A stretch of DNA of 64,000 nucleotides from contig DATGLG010000040.1 in assembly GCA_035294245.1 (NCBI GenBank), positions 62,001-126,000 on the forward strand, in the 5' to 3' direction. Shown piece by piece: positions 44,093-52,535 of this stretch. The first letter of the stretch is position 1, and the number at the start of each line of letters is the position of its first letter. The DNA is from DATGLG01 sp035294245 (GTDB taxonomy: Bacteria; Pseudomonadota; Alphaproteobacteria; JACZXZ01). The notes under the pieces are model-generated. The model was not told the origin of the DNA. It searched no databases and saw nothing but the letters and a program-made list of their open reading frames with translations. The position numbers and the translations under genes were made by a program.

Positions 44093-44911
44093 ATGACGGG
44101 TCGCGACCCCATCGCGCCGGAGGGAAAGCGGCCGCTCCTCGAGCTTGTCGGAATTTCGAAATCGTTCCGGCGCTCCGGGGGCTCCATCGTCAAGGCCGTG
44201 AGCGATGTCAGCCTTACCATCGGCTACGGTGAGACCGTGGCCCTGGTCGGGGAAAGCGGCTCGGGAAAGTCCACCCTCGGCCGCATCGCCCTCTGCCTGA
44301 TAACGCCCGATCGCGGCACCGTCCATCTCGCCGGCGAATGCCTGACGAGCCTGACGCGCCGCCAGTTGCGGGTGGCGCGAACGCGGATGCAGCCGATCTT
44401 TCAGGACCCGGCGGCATCCTTCAATCCGCGCCGAACCGTTGCCGAGCTCCTGGGCCAGGCGCTGCGCCGGCTCGACGGTGCCGACCGCGAGCGGCAGGCG
44501 ATTGACGTCCTCGAGCGCGTCGGCCTCAAGCCGGGGCGGGCCTATCTGCCGCGCTTTCCCCATGAGCTCAGCGGCGGGCAGCGCCAGCGCCTTGCGATCG
44601 CGCGCGCCATCGCCATGGACCCCATCCTGATTATCGCCGACGAGCCGCTCTCGGGCGCCGATGTCTCGATCCGCGGGCAGATCCTCAATCTCCTCGACGA
44701 CCTGCAAGCGGAGCGCGGCGTCGCCTATCTGATGATCACCCATGACATTTCGGTTGCGCGATCCTTCGCGAGCCGCGTCGCCGTCATGATGCAGGGCGAG
44801 ATCGTCGAGACGGGACCGGCCGAAGCCGTGTTGACGGCGCCGATCCATCCCTATACGCGCCGCCTGATCGCCGCCGTCCCAGCCGTGCCGAGCTTTGCGG
44901 CGGGGGCGTGA
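44093..44911 (+). CDS. Dipeptide-type ABC transporter ATPase (DppF-like)
   Basis: A 272-aa ATPase: Walker A GESGSGKST, Q-loop IFQDPAASFNPRRTV, signature LSGGQRQRLAIARAI, Walker B ILIIADEPLSGADVS. It lacks the longer C-terminal Cys-containing tail of its partner. It starts one base after the preceding stop (TGAgATG) and ends the operon; 130 bp separate it from the next gene. Confidence 0.92.
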   Translation: MTGRDPIAPEGKRPLLELVGISKSFRRSGGSIVKAVSDVSLTIGYGETVALVGESGSGKSTLGRIALCLITPDRGTVHLAGECLTSLTRRQLRVARTRMQPIFQDPAASFNPRRTVAELLGQALRRLDGADRERQAIDVLERVGLKPGRAYLPRFPHELSGGQRQRLAIARAIAMDPILIIADEPLSGADVSIRGQILNLLDDLQAERGVAYLMITHDISVARSFASRVAVMMQGEIVETGPAEAVLTAPIHPYTRRLIAAVPAVPSFAAGA

Positions 44912-45041
44912 ATTCCTCCGATCCGGCAGGTTTTAGCGTCGGGGAATGACACCGCTATTTATGGCTGCATGGCCGGCAGGTAGCTGCTATGCTTGGGCCA
45001 TCCGGGCAGGACCCGGGTACTCAACAAACGGATCGCCCGAG

Positions 45042-45431
45042 ATGCTCGACGCCTTGACGAAGCGCATTTCCGTGGTTGCGATACTGGCCCTCGCCGCCTT
45101 GCTCTTGGGGGCGCCGGCGCATGCCTTCATGCTTCAGGGCATGGGCGGGAATTCCGGAAACGGCAGCAACTTCTCCGATCCCGACGAGGAGGCGCCGATC
45201 CAGAAGCTGACCAATCCTCCCGGCAATCGCGACAATGGGATCGGCGGCTCGGGGATGCATTTCGGATTCTCCGTCAACGGCGATCCCTCGGGCTTCAACG
45301 GCTCGCGGGATCTCAGCGGCTCCCGGAATTATTTCGACCCGAGCCAACCACCCCCGATGCGGCCCTTCTCCAGCTTCAATTCCAATCCGTTCGGCTACGG
45401 CCGCGGCCCCTTCGGGAATAGCCCGCGCTAG
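45042..45431 (+). CDS. Small secreted protein, Gly/Asn/Pro-rich
   Basis: A 129-aa protein with a clear signal peptide (IAVVAIL... LLLGAPAHA, cleavage after AHA at about residue 29). The mature chain is disordered, rich in Gly, Asn, Ser, Phe and Pro, with short repeats such as GGNSGNGSNFSDPD and FSSFNSNPFGYGRG. No domain is recognised. The start at 45042 gives the signal; upstream ATGs add a Trp/Cys-rich shadow. It lies between two operons and has its own promoter region. Confidence 0.65.
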   Translation: MLDALTKRISVVAILALAALLLGAPAHAFMLQGMGGNSGNGSNFSDPDEEAPIQKLTNPPGNRDNGIGGSGMHFGFSVNGDPSGFNGSRDLSGSRNYFDPSQPPPMRPFSSFNSNPFGYGRGPFGNSPR

Positions 45432-45509
45432 CCGCTGCTGCCTGCCTTTGCGCGCAAGGCGACCATTCATGTGATCGCGGTCACTGCGCCCGACCTGCGC
45501 GAAAGCTCA

Positions 45510-45531
45510 AATGCCTGCGAGGCGAGGCATT
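45510..45531. repeat. Stem-loop between the two small genes
   Basis: Inverted repeat AATGCCT (45510-45516) and AGGCATT (45525-45531) with an 8-nt loop, 17 bp before the small gene at 45549. It may be a terminator for the secreted-protein gene or a leader structure. Confidence 0.35.
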
Positions 45532-45548
45532 AGACGCGGGTCGGGCAG

Positions 45549-45731
45549 ATGCGCGAGACAGCCGCAGATTTCCTTGGACCGGTTGAAATATGGAACGAGG
45601 CCATGAGGGCTCAGCTCCGCAAGACGGCGAGCGAGCTGCGCGATCTCGCCCGCCGCGACCCCTCGAAGTCGCGCGACGCCCTAAGGGATGCCCGCTGGCT
45701 GGAGGAGCTGGCCGAAGATCCGCGCGGCTGA
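45549..45731 (+). CDS. Short helical hypothetical protein
   Basis: A 60-aa, strongly charged helical protein (MRAQLRKTASELRDLARR, LRDARWLEELAEDPRG). Composition and codon use look like those of real genes here, and the sequence has no low-complexity tract. The ribosome site is weak (CGGGTCGGGCAG). No family is recognised. It could belong to the next gene's transcript, 110 bp downstream. Confidence 0.45.
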   Translation: MRETAADFLGPVEIWNEAMRAQLRKTASELRDLARRDPSKSRDALRDARWLEELAEDPRG

Positions 45732-45841
45732 CCGATATCCAGGCCCGCTGGCGCATAAGCGGCGGCGCACAACGCTTGCGCGAGCGAAAGCCCCTGCTAT
45801 CTTGAGTCCCGCTCCCGCCGGCCGAGGCTCTGACCCGCGAA

Positions 45842-46783
45842 ATGAAGTCCGTTTACGTCGATTGCTCTCCCTTCATGGACGGGCTCCTGACGCCTGAAAT
45901 CCGCGCCCTCGTCCCGGACCTTCACATCAATATCGGCGATCCAGGTGCGCAACAGCTCGAGGCGATGCTGTCGGGTGCGGCGGGCGCTCTGAATGGCCAT
46001 ACGGCGATGGGCGCCGAGCTGCTTTCCCGGTGCACGGCGCTCAAGACGATCATCTTTCTCGGCAGCGGCGCTGCGAGCTATATCGATCTCGATGCGGCGG
46101 CGCGGCTCGATATCCGCGTGCGCACGGTGCGCAATTACGGCAACCGCACCATCGCGGAGCATTGCTTCGCCCTGATCCTGGCCGCGGCGCGGCGGATCGT
46201 CGCCATGGATCGCGATCTGCGGCGCGGGGTCTGGGCGCCCCTCGACGGCATCGAGCTCGAAGGCAAGACGCTCGGCGTGGTGGGTACCGGCGGCATCGGG
46301 CGCGAGCTCATCCGCATCGCCTCGGGATTCGGAATGCGTGTCCTCGCGTGGAATCGCAGCGGCGTACCCGCCGATCTTCCGTGCCGGGAAGCAGCACTCG
46401 ACGAGCTGCTGGGCGCCGCCGACGTGGTCTCGCTCCACGCGGCATTGGCTGCGGAGACGCGCGGCATGATCGATTCCCGCCGCCTCGGCCTGCTCCGGCC
46501 CCACGCGATCCTTGTCAACACCGCCCGCGGCGGCCTTGTTGACGAGGCGGCGCTCGTCGAAGCCTTGCGACAAGACCGGATCGCCCATGCAGCACTCGAC
46601 GTCTTCGCGAGCGAGCCCCTGCCGCCCAGTCATCCTTTCACGACGCTCGAGAATGTCACCCTGACCGCGCATGCCGCCTTCAAGACGCCGGAGGCGAGCC
46701 GCCGGCTCGCAGCACAGGCCTTCGCACTTCTGCGTCAGGACTTGGCCTGTCTCTCGGCCGGAAAGGAGCTGCCGCGCTCGTAG
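45842..46783 (+). CDS. D-2-hydroxyacid dehydrogenase family protein
   Basis: A 313-aa NAD(P)-dependent enzyme of the D-isomer-specific 2-hydroxyacid dehydrogenase family. The nucleotide motif GTGGIG is at 148-153. The catalytic triad is Arg229 (NTARGG), Glu258 (FASEPL) and His277 (TAHAAF). It interconverts a 2-keto acid and a D-2-hydroxy acid; the substrate is not clear from sequence. It runs on the plus strand and its last 49 bp overlap the 3' end of the minus-strand ATPase gene. Confidence 0.9.
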   Translation: MKSVYVDCSPFMDGLLTPEIRALVPDLHINIGDPGAQQLEAMLSGAAGALNGHTAMGAELLSRCTALKTIIFLGSGAASYIDLDAAARLDIRVRTVRNYGNRTIAEHCFALILAAARRIVAMDRDLRRGVWAPLDGIELEGKTLGVVGTGGIGRELIRIASGFGMRVLAWNRSGVPADLPCREAALDELLGAADVVSLHAALAAETRGMIDSRRLGLLRPHAILVNTARGGLVDEAALVEALRQDRIAHAALDVFASEPLPPSHPFTTLENVTLTAHAAFKTPEASRRLAAQAFALLRQDLACLSAGKELPRS

Positions 46784-47769
46784 CAGGCGATGTCGTGCTC
46801 GCGCTCGACCCTCTCGAGCGGCGGATGGGCGATGCGGCAGCGCGCGGTCCTGATCTCGCAGCGATTGTAGTAGCGGCACCCCTCGTTCGCGGCGCCCAAA
46901 TCCTCGCCGATGACAAAGCCCTCGTCGCGCTCCGCAAGCTCGAGGTCCTTGTCGAGGGTCCCGAGCAGCGCTTGGGTATAGGGATGACGCGGAGAGGTGA
47001 ACAGCGTCTCGGTGGGCGCAAGCTCGACGAGCTTGCCGAAATACATCACGCCGATGCGGTGGCACAGATAGCGCGCGACATGGAGATCGTGGGTAATGAA
47101 GAGGAGCGAGAGGCCGAGCCGCTCCTGCACCTCCTTGAACAGGTTGAGGATCTGGGCGCGAACCGAGACGTCGAGCTTGGAGACGGCCTCATCCGCCACA
47201 ATCAATGCCGGCGAGAGGGTGAGCGCCCGGCCGATCGCCACACGCTGAAGCTGGCCGCCGGACAATTCGTGAGGGAAGCGGTCGCGGAGGGTCGGTGAGA
47301 GGCCGACCTCCGAAAGGATGCGGTCGACCGCGCCGCGCACTTCGCTGCGCTTGCAGATCCTGTGGAGCAGCAGCGGGATCTCGAGCGCGCGCCCGACCGT
47401 GTGCCGGGGATTGAGCGATGCGAGGGGATCCTGAAAGATCATCTGGAGATTGCGGCGATAGGGCTTGAGCCGCCGCTCGGAGAGATGAGTGATGTCGGTG
47501 TCGCGGAACCAGACGCGGCCCCCCGCGGGCTCGTAAAGGCGCAGGAGGGCCTTGCCGACGGTCGTCTTCCCGCTCCCCGACTCGCCGACGAGCCCGAGCA
47601 CCTCGCCGGGCCGGATCTCGAGGCTCAGGCCGTCGACGGCGCGAAAGCGCCGCGGCGCGCCGGGCTCGCGACTCCGGTTGGGGAATTCGACGGTGAGCCC
47701 CTCGATGCGCATAAGCGGCGGCGTCTCGCCGTGCTGATGCTCCGAGCGGGTGGCGAGATCGACGATCAT
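46735..47769 (-). CDS. Second dipeptide-type ABC ATPase (DppF-like)
   Basis: A 344-aa ATPase: Walker A GESGSGKTT, Q-loop IFQDPLASLNPRHTV, signature LSGGQLQRVAIGRAL and Walker B LIVADEAVSKLD, where Ala replaces Pro after DE. The C-terminal part has the Cys-rich extension (NEGCRYYNRCEIRTARC). The start is taken at 47769, just after the upstream stop at 47771. The 49-bp tail overlap with the dehydrogenase gene is unusual. Confidence 0.9.
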   Translation of the reverse strand: MIVDLATRSEHQHGETPPLMRIEGLTVEFPNRSREPGAPRRFRAVDGLSLEIRPGEVLGLVGESGSGKTTVGKALLRLYEPAGGRVWFRDTDITHLSERRLKPYRRNLQMIFQDPLASLNPRHTVGRALEIPLLLHRICKRSEVRGAVDRILSEVGLSPTLRDRFPHELSGGQLQRVAIGRALTLSPALIVADEAVSKLDVSVRAQILNLFKEVQERLGLSLLFITHDLHVARYLCHRIGVMYFGKLVELAPTETLFTSPRHPYTQALLGTLDKDLELAERDEGFVIGEDLGAANEGCRYYNRCEIRTARCRIAHPPLERVEREHDIACYERGSSFPAERQAKS

Positions 47770-47770
47770 G

Positions 47771-48757
47771 TCAGCCGTAGAGGACGCAGCGAACCTGGCG
47801 TTCGCCGGCGAGAGAGCGCATCGCGGGACGCGCAGCGCGGCACTCCGCGCGAGCATGCGGGCAGCGCGGCTCGAAAAGACAGCCGGGCGGCGCATCGAGC
47901 GCGCCAGGAAGCTCGCCCGGAATCTCGCGGAGCCGGCCGCCGCGGGTCAAAGCCGTGGCCGTGGCCAGCAATCCCTGGGTATAGGGATGCTTGGGATCGT
48001 GAAAGATGTCCGACGTGGCGCCGATCTCCACGATCTCGCCGGCATACATCACGGCGATGCGATCGCAGAGAGCCGCGGCGACCGTCATGTCGTGGGTGAT
48101 GAACATGATCGCGACGGAAAGACGCTTCTGGAGGCGGCGGAACAGCACGAGGATTTGACGCTCGACGATGTTGTCGAGATTGGTGGTCGGCTCGTCGGCG
48201 ATGATCACATCGGGCTCGAGCGCCAGGACCATGGCGATGAGCACGCGCTGGAGCATGCCGCCGCTCAGCTGGTGCGGATAGAGCTTGAGGATGCGCGATG
48301 GCTGCGCGATGCCGATCTCCGCGAGGCGGCGGCGGGTCTCCGCGCGCCAATCGCGCGGGGCGTCGCCTTCCTCACTCCGTCCGGCGCGCGCCGCCTTGCG
48401 CCGGAAGATCTCGCGCATATGCCAGGCGATCGTCTTGGCGGGGTTGAAGGCGCCGGCGGGGTTCTGGAAGACCATGGCGAGGTGGGTTCCGCGCAGCGCG
48501 CGGAAGGCCTCGTCGGACAATTGCAACAGGTCCTCGCCCTTGAATCGCAGGCTCTGCGCCTCCGTCTCGGCGGCTTCGGGGAGAAGGCGGAGGACGGAGA
48601 GGCCGGTCATCGTCTTCCCCGAGCCCGACTCGCCGATGAGGCCCAGAACCTCGCCCTGGCGAAGGTCGAAATCGACCCCGCGAACGGCATCGAGCCGGCC
48701 GCCCTCGACGGGGAAGCTCGTGCGCAGCCCGCGCACCTCGATGACTGGCGCCGTCAC
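47771..48757 (-). CDS. Second dipeptide-type ABC ATPase (DppD-like)
   Basis: A 328-aa ATPase with Walker A GESGSGKTM, Q-loop VFQNPAGAFNP, signature LSGGMLQRVLIAMVL, Walker B VIIADEPTTNLD and the terminal Cys cluster (PGCLFEPRCPHARAEC). It starts with GTG at 48757, overlapping the dppC stop (GTGA). The open frame continues upstream for about 300 codons but that part is a shadow of the permease gene. Confidence 0.9.
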   Translation of the reverse strand: MTAPVIEVRGLRTSFPVEGGRLDAVRGVDFDLRQGEVLGLIGESGSGKTMTGLSVLRLLPEAAETEAQSLRFKGEDLLQLSDEAFRALRGTHLAMVFQNPAGAFNPAKTIAWHMREIFRRKAARAGRSEEGDAPRDWRAETRRRLAEIGIAQPSRILKLYPHQLSGGMLQRVLIAMVLALEPDVIIADEPTTNLDNIVERQILVLFRRLQKRLSVAIMFITHDMTVAAALCDRIAVMYAGEIVEIGATSDIFHDPKHPYTQGLLATATALTRGGRLREIPGELPGALDAPPGCLFEPRCPHARAECRAARPAMRSLAGERQVRCVLYG

Positions 48758-49620
48758 AGCTCCGCCCGCTTCCTGAGCCGCGGATCGGTCAAGTCCCGCA
48801 GCCCGTCGCCGAGGAGATTGAGGCCGAGGAGCGCGATCGAGATCACGAGGCCTGTCAGCGTAAGCACCCAGGGGCCGCGCTGAAAATACTCGCGCCCATC
48901 GGCCATGATGACGCCGAGAGACGGTGTCGGCGGCTGCACCCCCAGGCCGAGGAAGCTCAACCCGGCCTCGATGACGATGCCGAAGGCGATGCCGATGCTG
49001 GCCTGCACGACGAGGGGGGCCGCGATATTGGGCAGGATTTCGCGAAAGAGGATGCGAAGCGAGGATTGGCCCATGAGCCGCGCGGCCTGCACGAAGGGCT
49101 CCTCCTTTACGAGGAGCGTCGTGTTGCGCGCGAGCCTCGCGAAGATGGGGAAGTAGACGAGGGCGATGGCGAGGATCACGTTCTGCACGCCGAAGCCAAG
49201 CACCACCATGAGGAAGAGCGCCAGCACGAAGCTCGGAAACGAGAAGAGGAGATCCGAGAAGCGCATCAGCCCCGCATCGGTGATCCCGCCGTGATAGGCC
49301 GAGGACATGCCGGCGAGCGTTCCCGCGGCCGCGGCGATCAGGACTCCCGTGAAGCTGATGAGGAGCGAGATCCGGCCGCCGTAAAGCACGCGCGTGAGGA
49401 CGTCCCGACCGAAGGAATCGGTGCCGAGGGGATGCATCCAGGAGGGCGGCGCCAGGATATTGGCGAAATCCATGTCGACGGGCGAATAGGGCGCCAGCGC
49501 AGCCCCGGCGCTCACCCCGAGAGCGACGATTAGCGTGATCACGAGCCCCGCTAGGGCGGTGCGGTTCCGGAGAACGGCTCGCCAGGTTCGACGCCACGCT
49601 CTTCTGCGCCCGCCCGCCAT
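48754..49620 (-). CDS. Second dipeptide-type ABC permease (DppC-like)
   Basis: A 288-aa permease with five to six helices and the conserved HPLGTDSFGRDVLTRVLYG block, followed by the ATPase-contact loop PFVQAARLMGQSSLRILFRE. The ATG at 49618-49620 overlaps the upstream stop by one base. It pairs with the DppB-like permease. Confidence 0.92.
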   Translation of the reverse strand: MAGGRRRAWRRTWRAVLRNRTALAGLVITLIVALGVSAGAALAPYSPVDMDFANILAPPSWMHPLGTDSFGRDVLTRVLYGGRISLLISFTGVLIAAAAGTLAGMSSAYHGGITDAGLMRFSDLLFSFPSFVLALFLMVVLGFGVQNVILAIALVYFPIFARLARNTTLLVKEEPFVQAARLMGQSSLRILFREILPNIAAPLVVQASIGIAFGIVIEAGLSFLGLGVQPPTPSLGVIMADGREYFQRGPWVLTLTGLVISIALLGLNLLGDGLRDLTDPRLRKRAEL

Positions 49621-50576
49621 CAATGGCTCCGCCGTGGATCGAGGAAGGTGCAGACGAGGTCGACGAGCAGGTTGACCCCGAGCACGATGGCAAGGAAGGT
49701 GATCGCGCAGGCCTGGACCACCGGGTAATCGCGCCCGAAGGCGCTGTCGACCATGAGCGAGCCCAGCCCGGGAATGCCGAAGATGCGCTCGATCACGACG
49801 ACGCCGCCGAGGAGATAGCGGACCTGCAGTCCGATGACCGTGACATAGGGGATGAGCGCGTTGCGGAAGACGAATTGGAGGAAGATGAAGAATTCCGCAA
49901 AGCCGAAGGAGCGCGCCACGGTGATGAATTCGCGATGGCTGACGTCGATGAGCGCGGCCCGCAGCGTGCGCGCGAAGACCGCGGCCATGGGTGCCGAGAT
50001 GGCGAGCGCGGGCAGGAAGCCGCTATAGAGCGCGCCAGTAAGGGACTGGCCCGGCGGAACGAAGCCATAGGAGGGGAACCACCCCGCGCCGAGCGCCAAG
50101 GCGAAGATCAGGACGTAGCTCAGCCAGAAATCGGGCATCGAGATGCCGAGCACGGCGATCGAGGTGGCGACGGTGTCGGCGGCGCGGCCGCGGCGCAGCG
50201 CCGCGATGACGCCCATGACCAGCGAGACGATCACCGCGAGAGTGAGCCCGTAGAGGCCGATGAAGATGGTATTCGGCAGGCGCGCGCCGATCAGCCCGGA
50301 GATCGAGGTGCCCCCGGCGATCGTGAGCGAGCGGCCGAAATTCCCCCTCGCCGCCTGGGAGAACCAGAACCAGAATTGCTCGAGCACGGGCGCGTCGAGA
50401 TGGTAGCGGGCGTGAAACGCGGCCACCGCCTCGGGCGGCGCCTGCTCGCCGAGGACGACGAGGGCGGGATCGCCGGGGGCCGTCTTCATCACCATGAACA
50501 CGGCGAAGGCGCCGACCAGGATCGTCAGCACCGCGCCGAGCAGGCGGAATGAGATGGTGGCGGCACTACGGCTCAC
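49620..50576 (-). CDS. Second dipeptide-type ABC permease (DppB-like)
   Basis: A 318-aa membrane protein with six predicted helices and the conserved MKTAPGDPALVVLGEQAPPE block after the first helix. The contact loop EFITVARSFGFAEFFIFLQF is seen. The start appears to be GTG at 50576 and lacks a good ribosome site. It is 81 bp from the binding-protein stop, so it may be coupled through a leader. Confidence 0.9.
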   Translation of the reverse strand: MSRSAATISFRLLGAVLTILVGAFAVFMVMKTAPGDPALVVLGEQAPPEAVAAFHARYHLDAPVLEQFWFWFSQAARGNFGRSLTIAGGTSISGLIGARLPNTIFIGLYGLTLAVIVSLVMGVIAALRRGRAADTVATSIAVLGISMPDFWLSYVLIFALALGAGWFPSYGFVPPGQSLTGALYSGFLPALAISAPMAAVFARTLRAALIDVSHREFITVARSFGFAEFFIFLQFVFRNALIPYVTVIGLQVRYLLGGVVVIERIFGIPGLGSLMVDSAFGRDYPVVQACAITFLAIVLGVNLLVDLVCTFLDPRRSH

Positions 50577-50657
50577 GTGGCGCGGTTCCGCTTGCGCGAC
50601 CGGAGCGGGCGAGGCTACCGGCCCCGCCCGCCATCCGATCGAATTTCTCCCGTCCGA

Positions 50658-52226
50658 TCAAGCGAGCGTCAGGTTTTGGAAGGTATCGCCATAATTCGAA
50701 TATGGCAGCTGCACGAAGCCCGACACCTTGGTGCTGGCGAGATTATGGACATTCGAGCAGAAGCAGGGGAGGAGCGGCATGTCCTCGATCATCATCGCCT
50801 CGGCCTGCTTGTACATTTCGCCGCGCTTGCTGCGGTCGAGCTCCTGGCGCGCCTTGACCAGGAGCTCGTCGAGCTTGGGGTTCGAGTAGCCTTGGAAGTT
50901 GCGATACCCCTTGCTGTAGAGGATATCGTAAAGGTACTCGTCGGGATCGACGAAGCCAAGCCAGCCCCACACCGAGCCCTGGAAATCGCCGGCACGCTGG
51001 CGTGCATAGACGGTGTTGGCCTCGGTCACCTCCACGCGGAGCTTCGTGCCCAGCGTCTGATTGACCTGCGCCGTGAAGACCTCGGCGATGCGCTTCCACC
51101 AGCCGGCACCCCAGGTGAGAATGGCGGCCTCGGTGCCCTCCTTATATTTCGCCTTGGCGAGCTCCTCCTTGGCGCGCTTCGGATTGTAGGTCGTGAGCTC
51201 GCGCGGCTTTGGGTCATAGGCGAATTTCAGCGAGGGCGGGATGAGGCCGTGGCTCGGTACACCTTCGCCGAAGAGCACGACCTTGACCATGGCCTCGCGG
51301 CTGAATGCGAGCGAGACCGCGCGCCGGAAATGCACGTCATCGAAAGGCGGCTTGCGGTTGTTGAGGGCGATGAAGCGCGTATTCAGCCCCGCCTGCTTAT
51401 AGACCTTGATCGCCTTGTTCTTCTCCAAATTCGGCACGTCGGCGAAGGGGGCCGTGCTGGTGAGATCGATCTGGCCGCCGAGCAGCGCCGTCACCCCGCT
51501 CGACTCTTCCGGGATGAACGGCATGGCGACGTCGTGCAGCTTGGGCTTGCCGGCGATGAAATAGTGAGGGTGCGCCGTCAAGTTGACCCGCTGATTCGGG
51601 CTCCAGTCCTTGACCATGAAGGCGCCGGTGCCTACAGGCTTCTTTCCGAAGGCCTCGTCGCCCATGGTCTCGACCGCCTTCTTCGGCAGGATCTGCGTTC
51701 CGGTGCGCGCATTGCAGAGAAAGGTGAGAAGCGGCGCGAAGGGCTCCGTGGTCTTGATGCGCACCGTCAAGGGATCGACGGCATCGACCTGACTGACGGC
51801 CGAAACCTTGCTGCGATTGGGCGAGGTGAATTTCGGATCGAGCAGCCGCTCGAGGGTGAACTTCACGTCCTCGGCGCTCATGGTGCTGCCGTCATGGAAT
51901 TTCACGTTGGGGCGAAGCTTGAACTCGAGGGTGCCGTCCGCGCCGACCTTGTAGGACTCCGCAAGATCGGGGACGATCTCCATCTTGTCGTCGAATTTCA
52001 GCAGGGCATTGAAGACGCCCCAGATCACGTAATATTCGGGGATCAGCGTGGCCTTGCCGGGATCGAGGGTATTGATCACATCGTAGCCCGTAATGCCGGC
52101 GCGCAACGTGGTCTCCGCCGCCCGGGCGCGACCGCCGAGCCATGGCCCCGCCAATCCGGCGGCCCCCAGCGCCGCCGCCCCTTTCAGCACCGTCCGCCGC
52201 GTTAAACCGCCTGCTCGCTTCGCCAT
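50658..52226 (-). CDS. Second dipeptide-type ABC substrate-binding protein (Tat-exported)
   Basis: A 522-aa SBP_bac_5 protein with a twin-arginine signal (LTRRTVLKGAAALGAAGLAG), so it leaves the cell folded. Family blocks are VPDLAESYKVGADGTLEFKL, STMSAEDVKFTLERLLDP and FRRAVSLAFSREAMV. The start at 52226 is used because it puts the Tat motif within the first 15 residues; AGGGAG lies upstream. First gene of the minus-strand transport operon 52.2-46.7 kb. Confidence 0.92.
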   Translation of the reverse strand: MAKRAGGLTRRTVLKGAAALGAAGLAGPWLGGRARAAETTLRAGITGYDVINTLDPGKATLIPEYYVIWGVFNALLKFDDKMEIVPDLAESYKVGADGTLEFKLRPNVKFHDGSTMSAEDVKFTLERLLDPKFTSPNRSKVSAVSQVDAVDPLTVRIKTTEPFAPLLTFLCNARTGTQILPKKAVETMGDEAFGKKPVGTGAFMVKDWSPNQRVNLTAHPHYFIAGKPKLHDVAMPFIPEESSGVTALLGGQIDLTSTAPFADVPNLEKNKAIKVYKQAGLNTRFIALNNRKPPFDDVHFRRAVSLAFSREAMVKVVLFGEGVPSHGLIPPSLKFAYDPKPRELTTYNPKRAKEELAKAKYKEGTEAAILTWGAGWWKRIAEVFTAQVNQTLGTKLRVEVTEANTVYARQRAGDFQGSVWGWLGFVDPDEYLYDILYSKGYRNFQGYSNPKLDELLVKARQELDRSKRGEMYKQAEAMMIEDMPLLPCFCSNVHNLASTKVSGFVQLPYSNYGDTFQNLTLA

Positions 52227-52535
52227 GACCCGCGCTCCCTGGATGTGACCGACCCTCCCCGGTCGAAGACTCCGCCCGACGAGGCCAGCCCGTTTCTGCA
52301 TACCGAGAATAGAGGTTTGCGCATAGCTCCGTCAATACAGAGGACGTCGACCTGCCAGACATTTATCCCTCTTGTCAGCTATTCTATTGATATAGAATGC
52401 TTCATCTCTCCTGACGATTTGCGCCGCGACTGTCTCGACACAGCTCGCCATGCGTGTTATCCGTATTTCGGTATACAGAGACGAGATCTGCGGCGTTAAA
52501 AATTGCGCTACCTCGACGTCGAGCGGACCAGCAGC
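52227..52535. promoter_or_regulatory. Divergent control region between second ABC operon and GntR
   Basis: A 309-bp gap without a convincing small gene. AT-rich stretches at 52300-52400 and 52455-52505 mark probable divergent promoters. It contains the palindrome at 52381-52398 and two related sequences with the core TATACCGA (52298-52311; reverse at 52463-52478). Confidence 0.55.
52381..52398. promoter_or_regulatory. Palindromic candidate GntR operator
   Basis: Perfect 7-bp arms ATTCTAT (52381-52387) and ATAGAAT (52392-52398) with a 4-bp spacer, in the middle of the divergent region between the binding-protein and regulator genes. Size and symmetry suit an FCD GntR dimer. Confidence 0.55.

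Noticed and set aside
47771..49693. A 640-aa reading frame that could be read as a permease-ATPase fusion
   Set aside because: Only the last 328 codons code for the ATPase; the upstream part is the out-of-frame complement of the DppC permease gene, and a GTG start with GTGA overlap fits the real gene.
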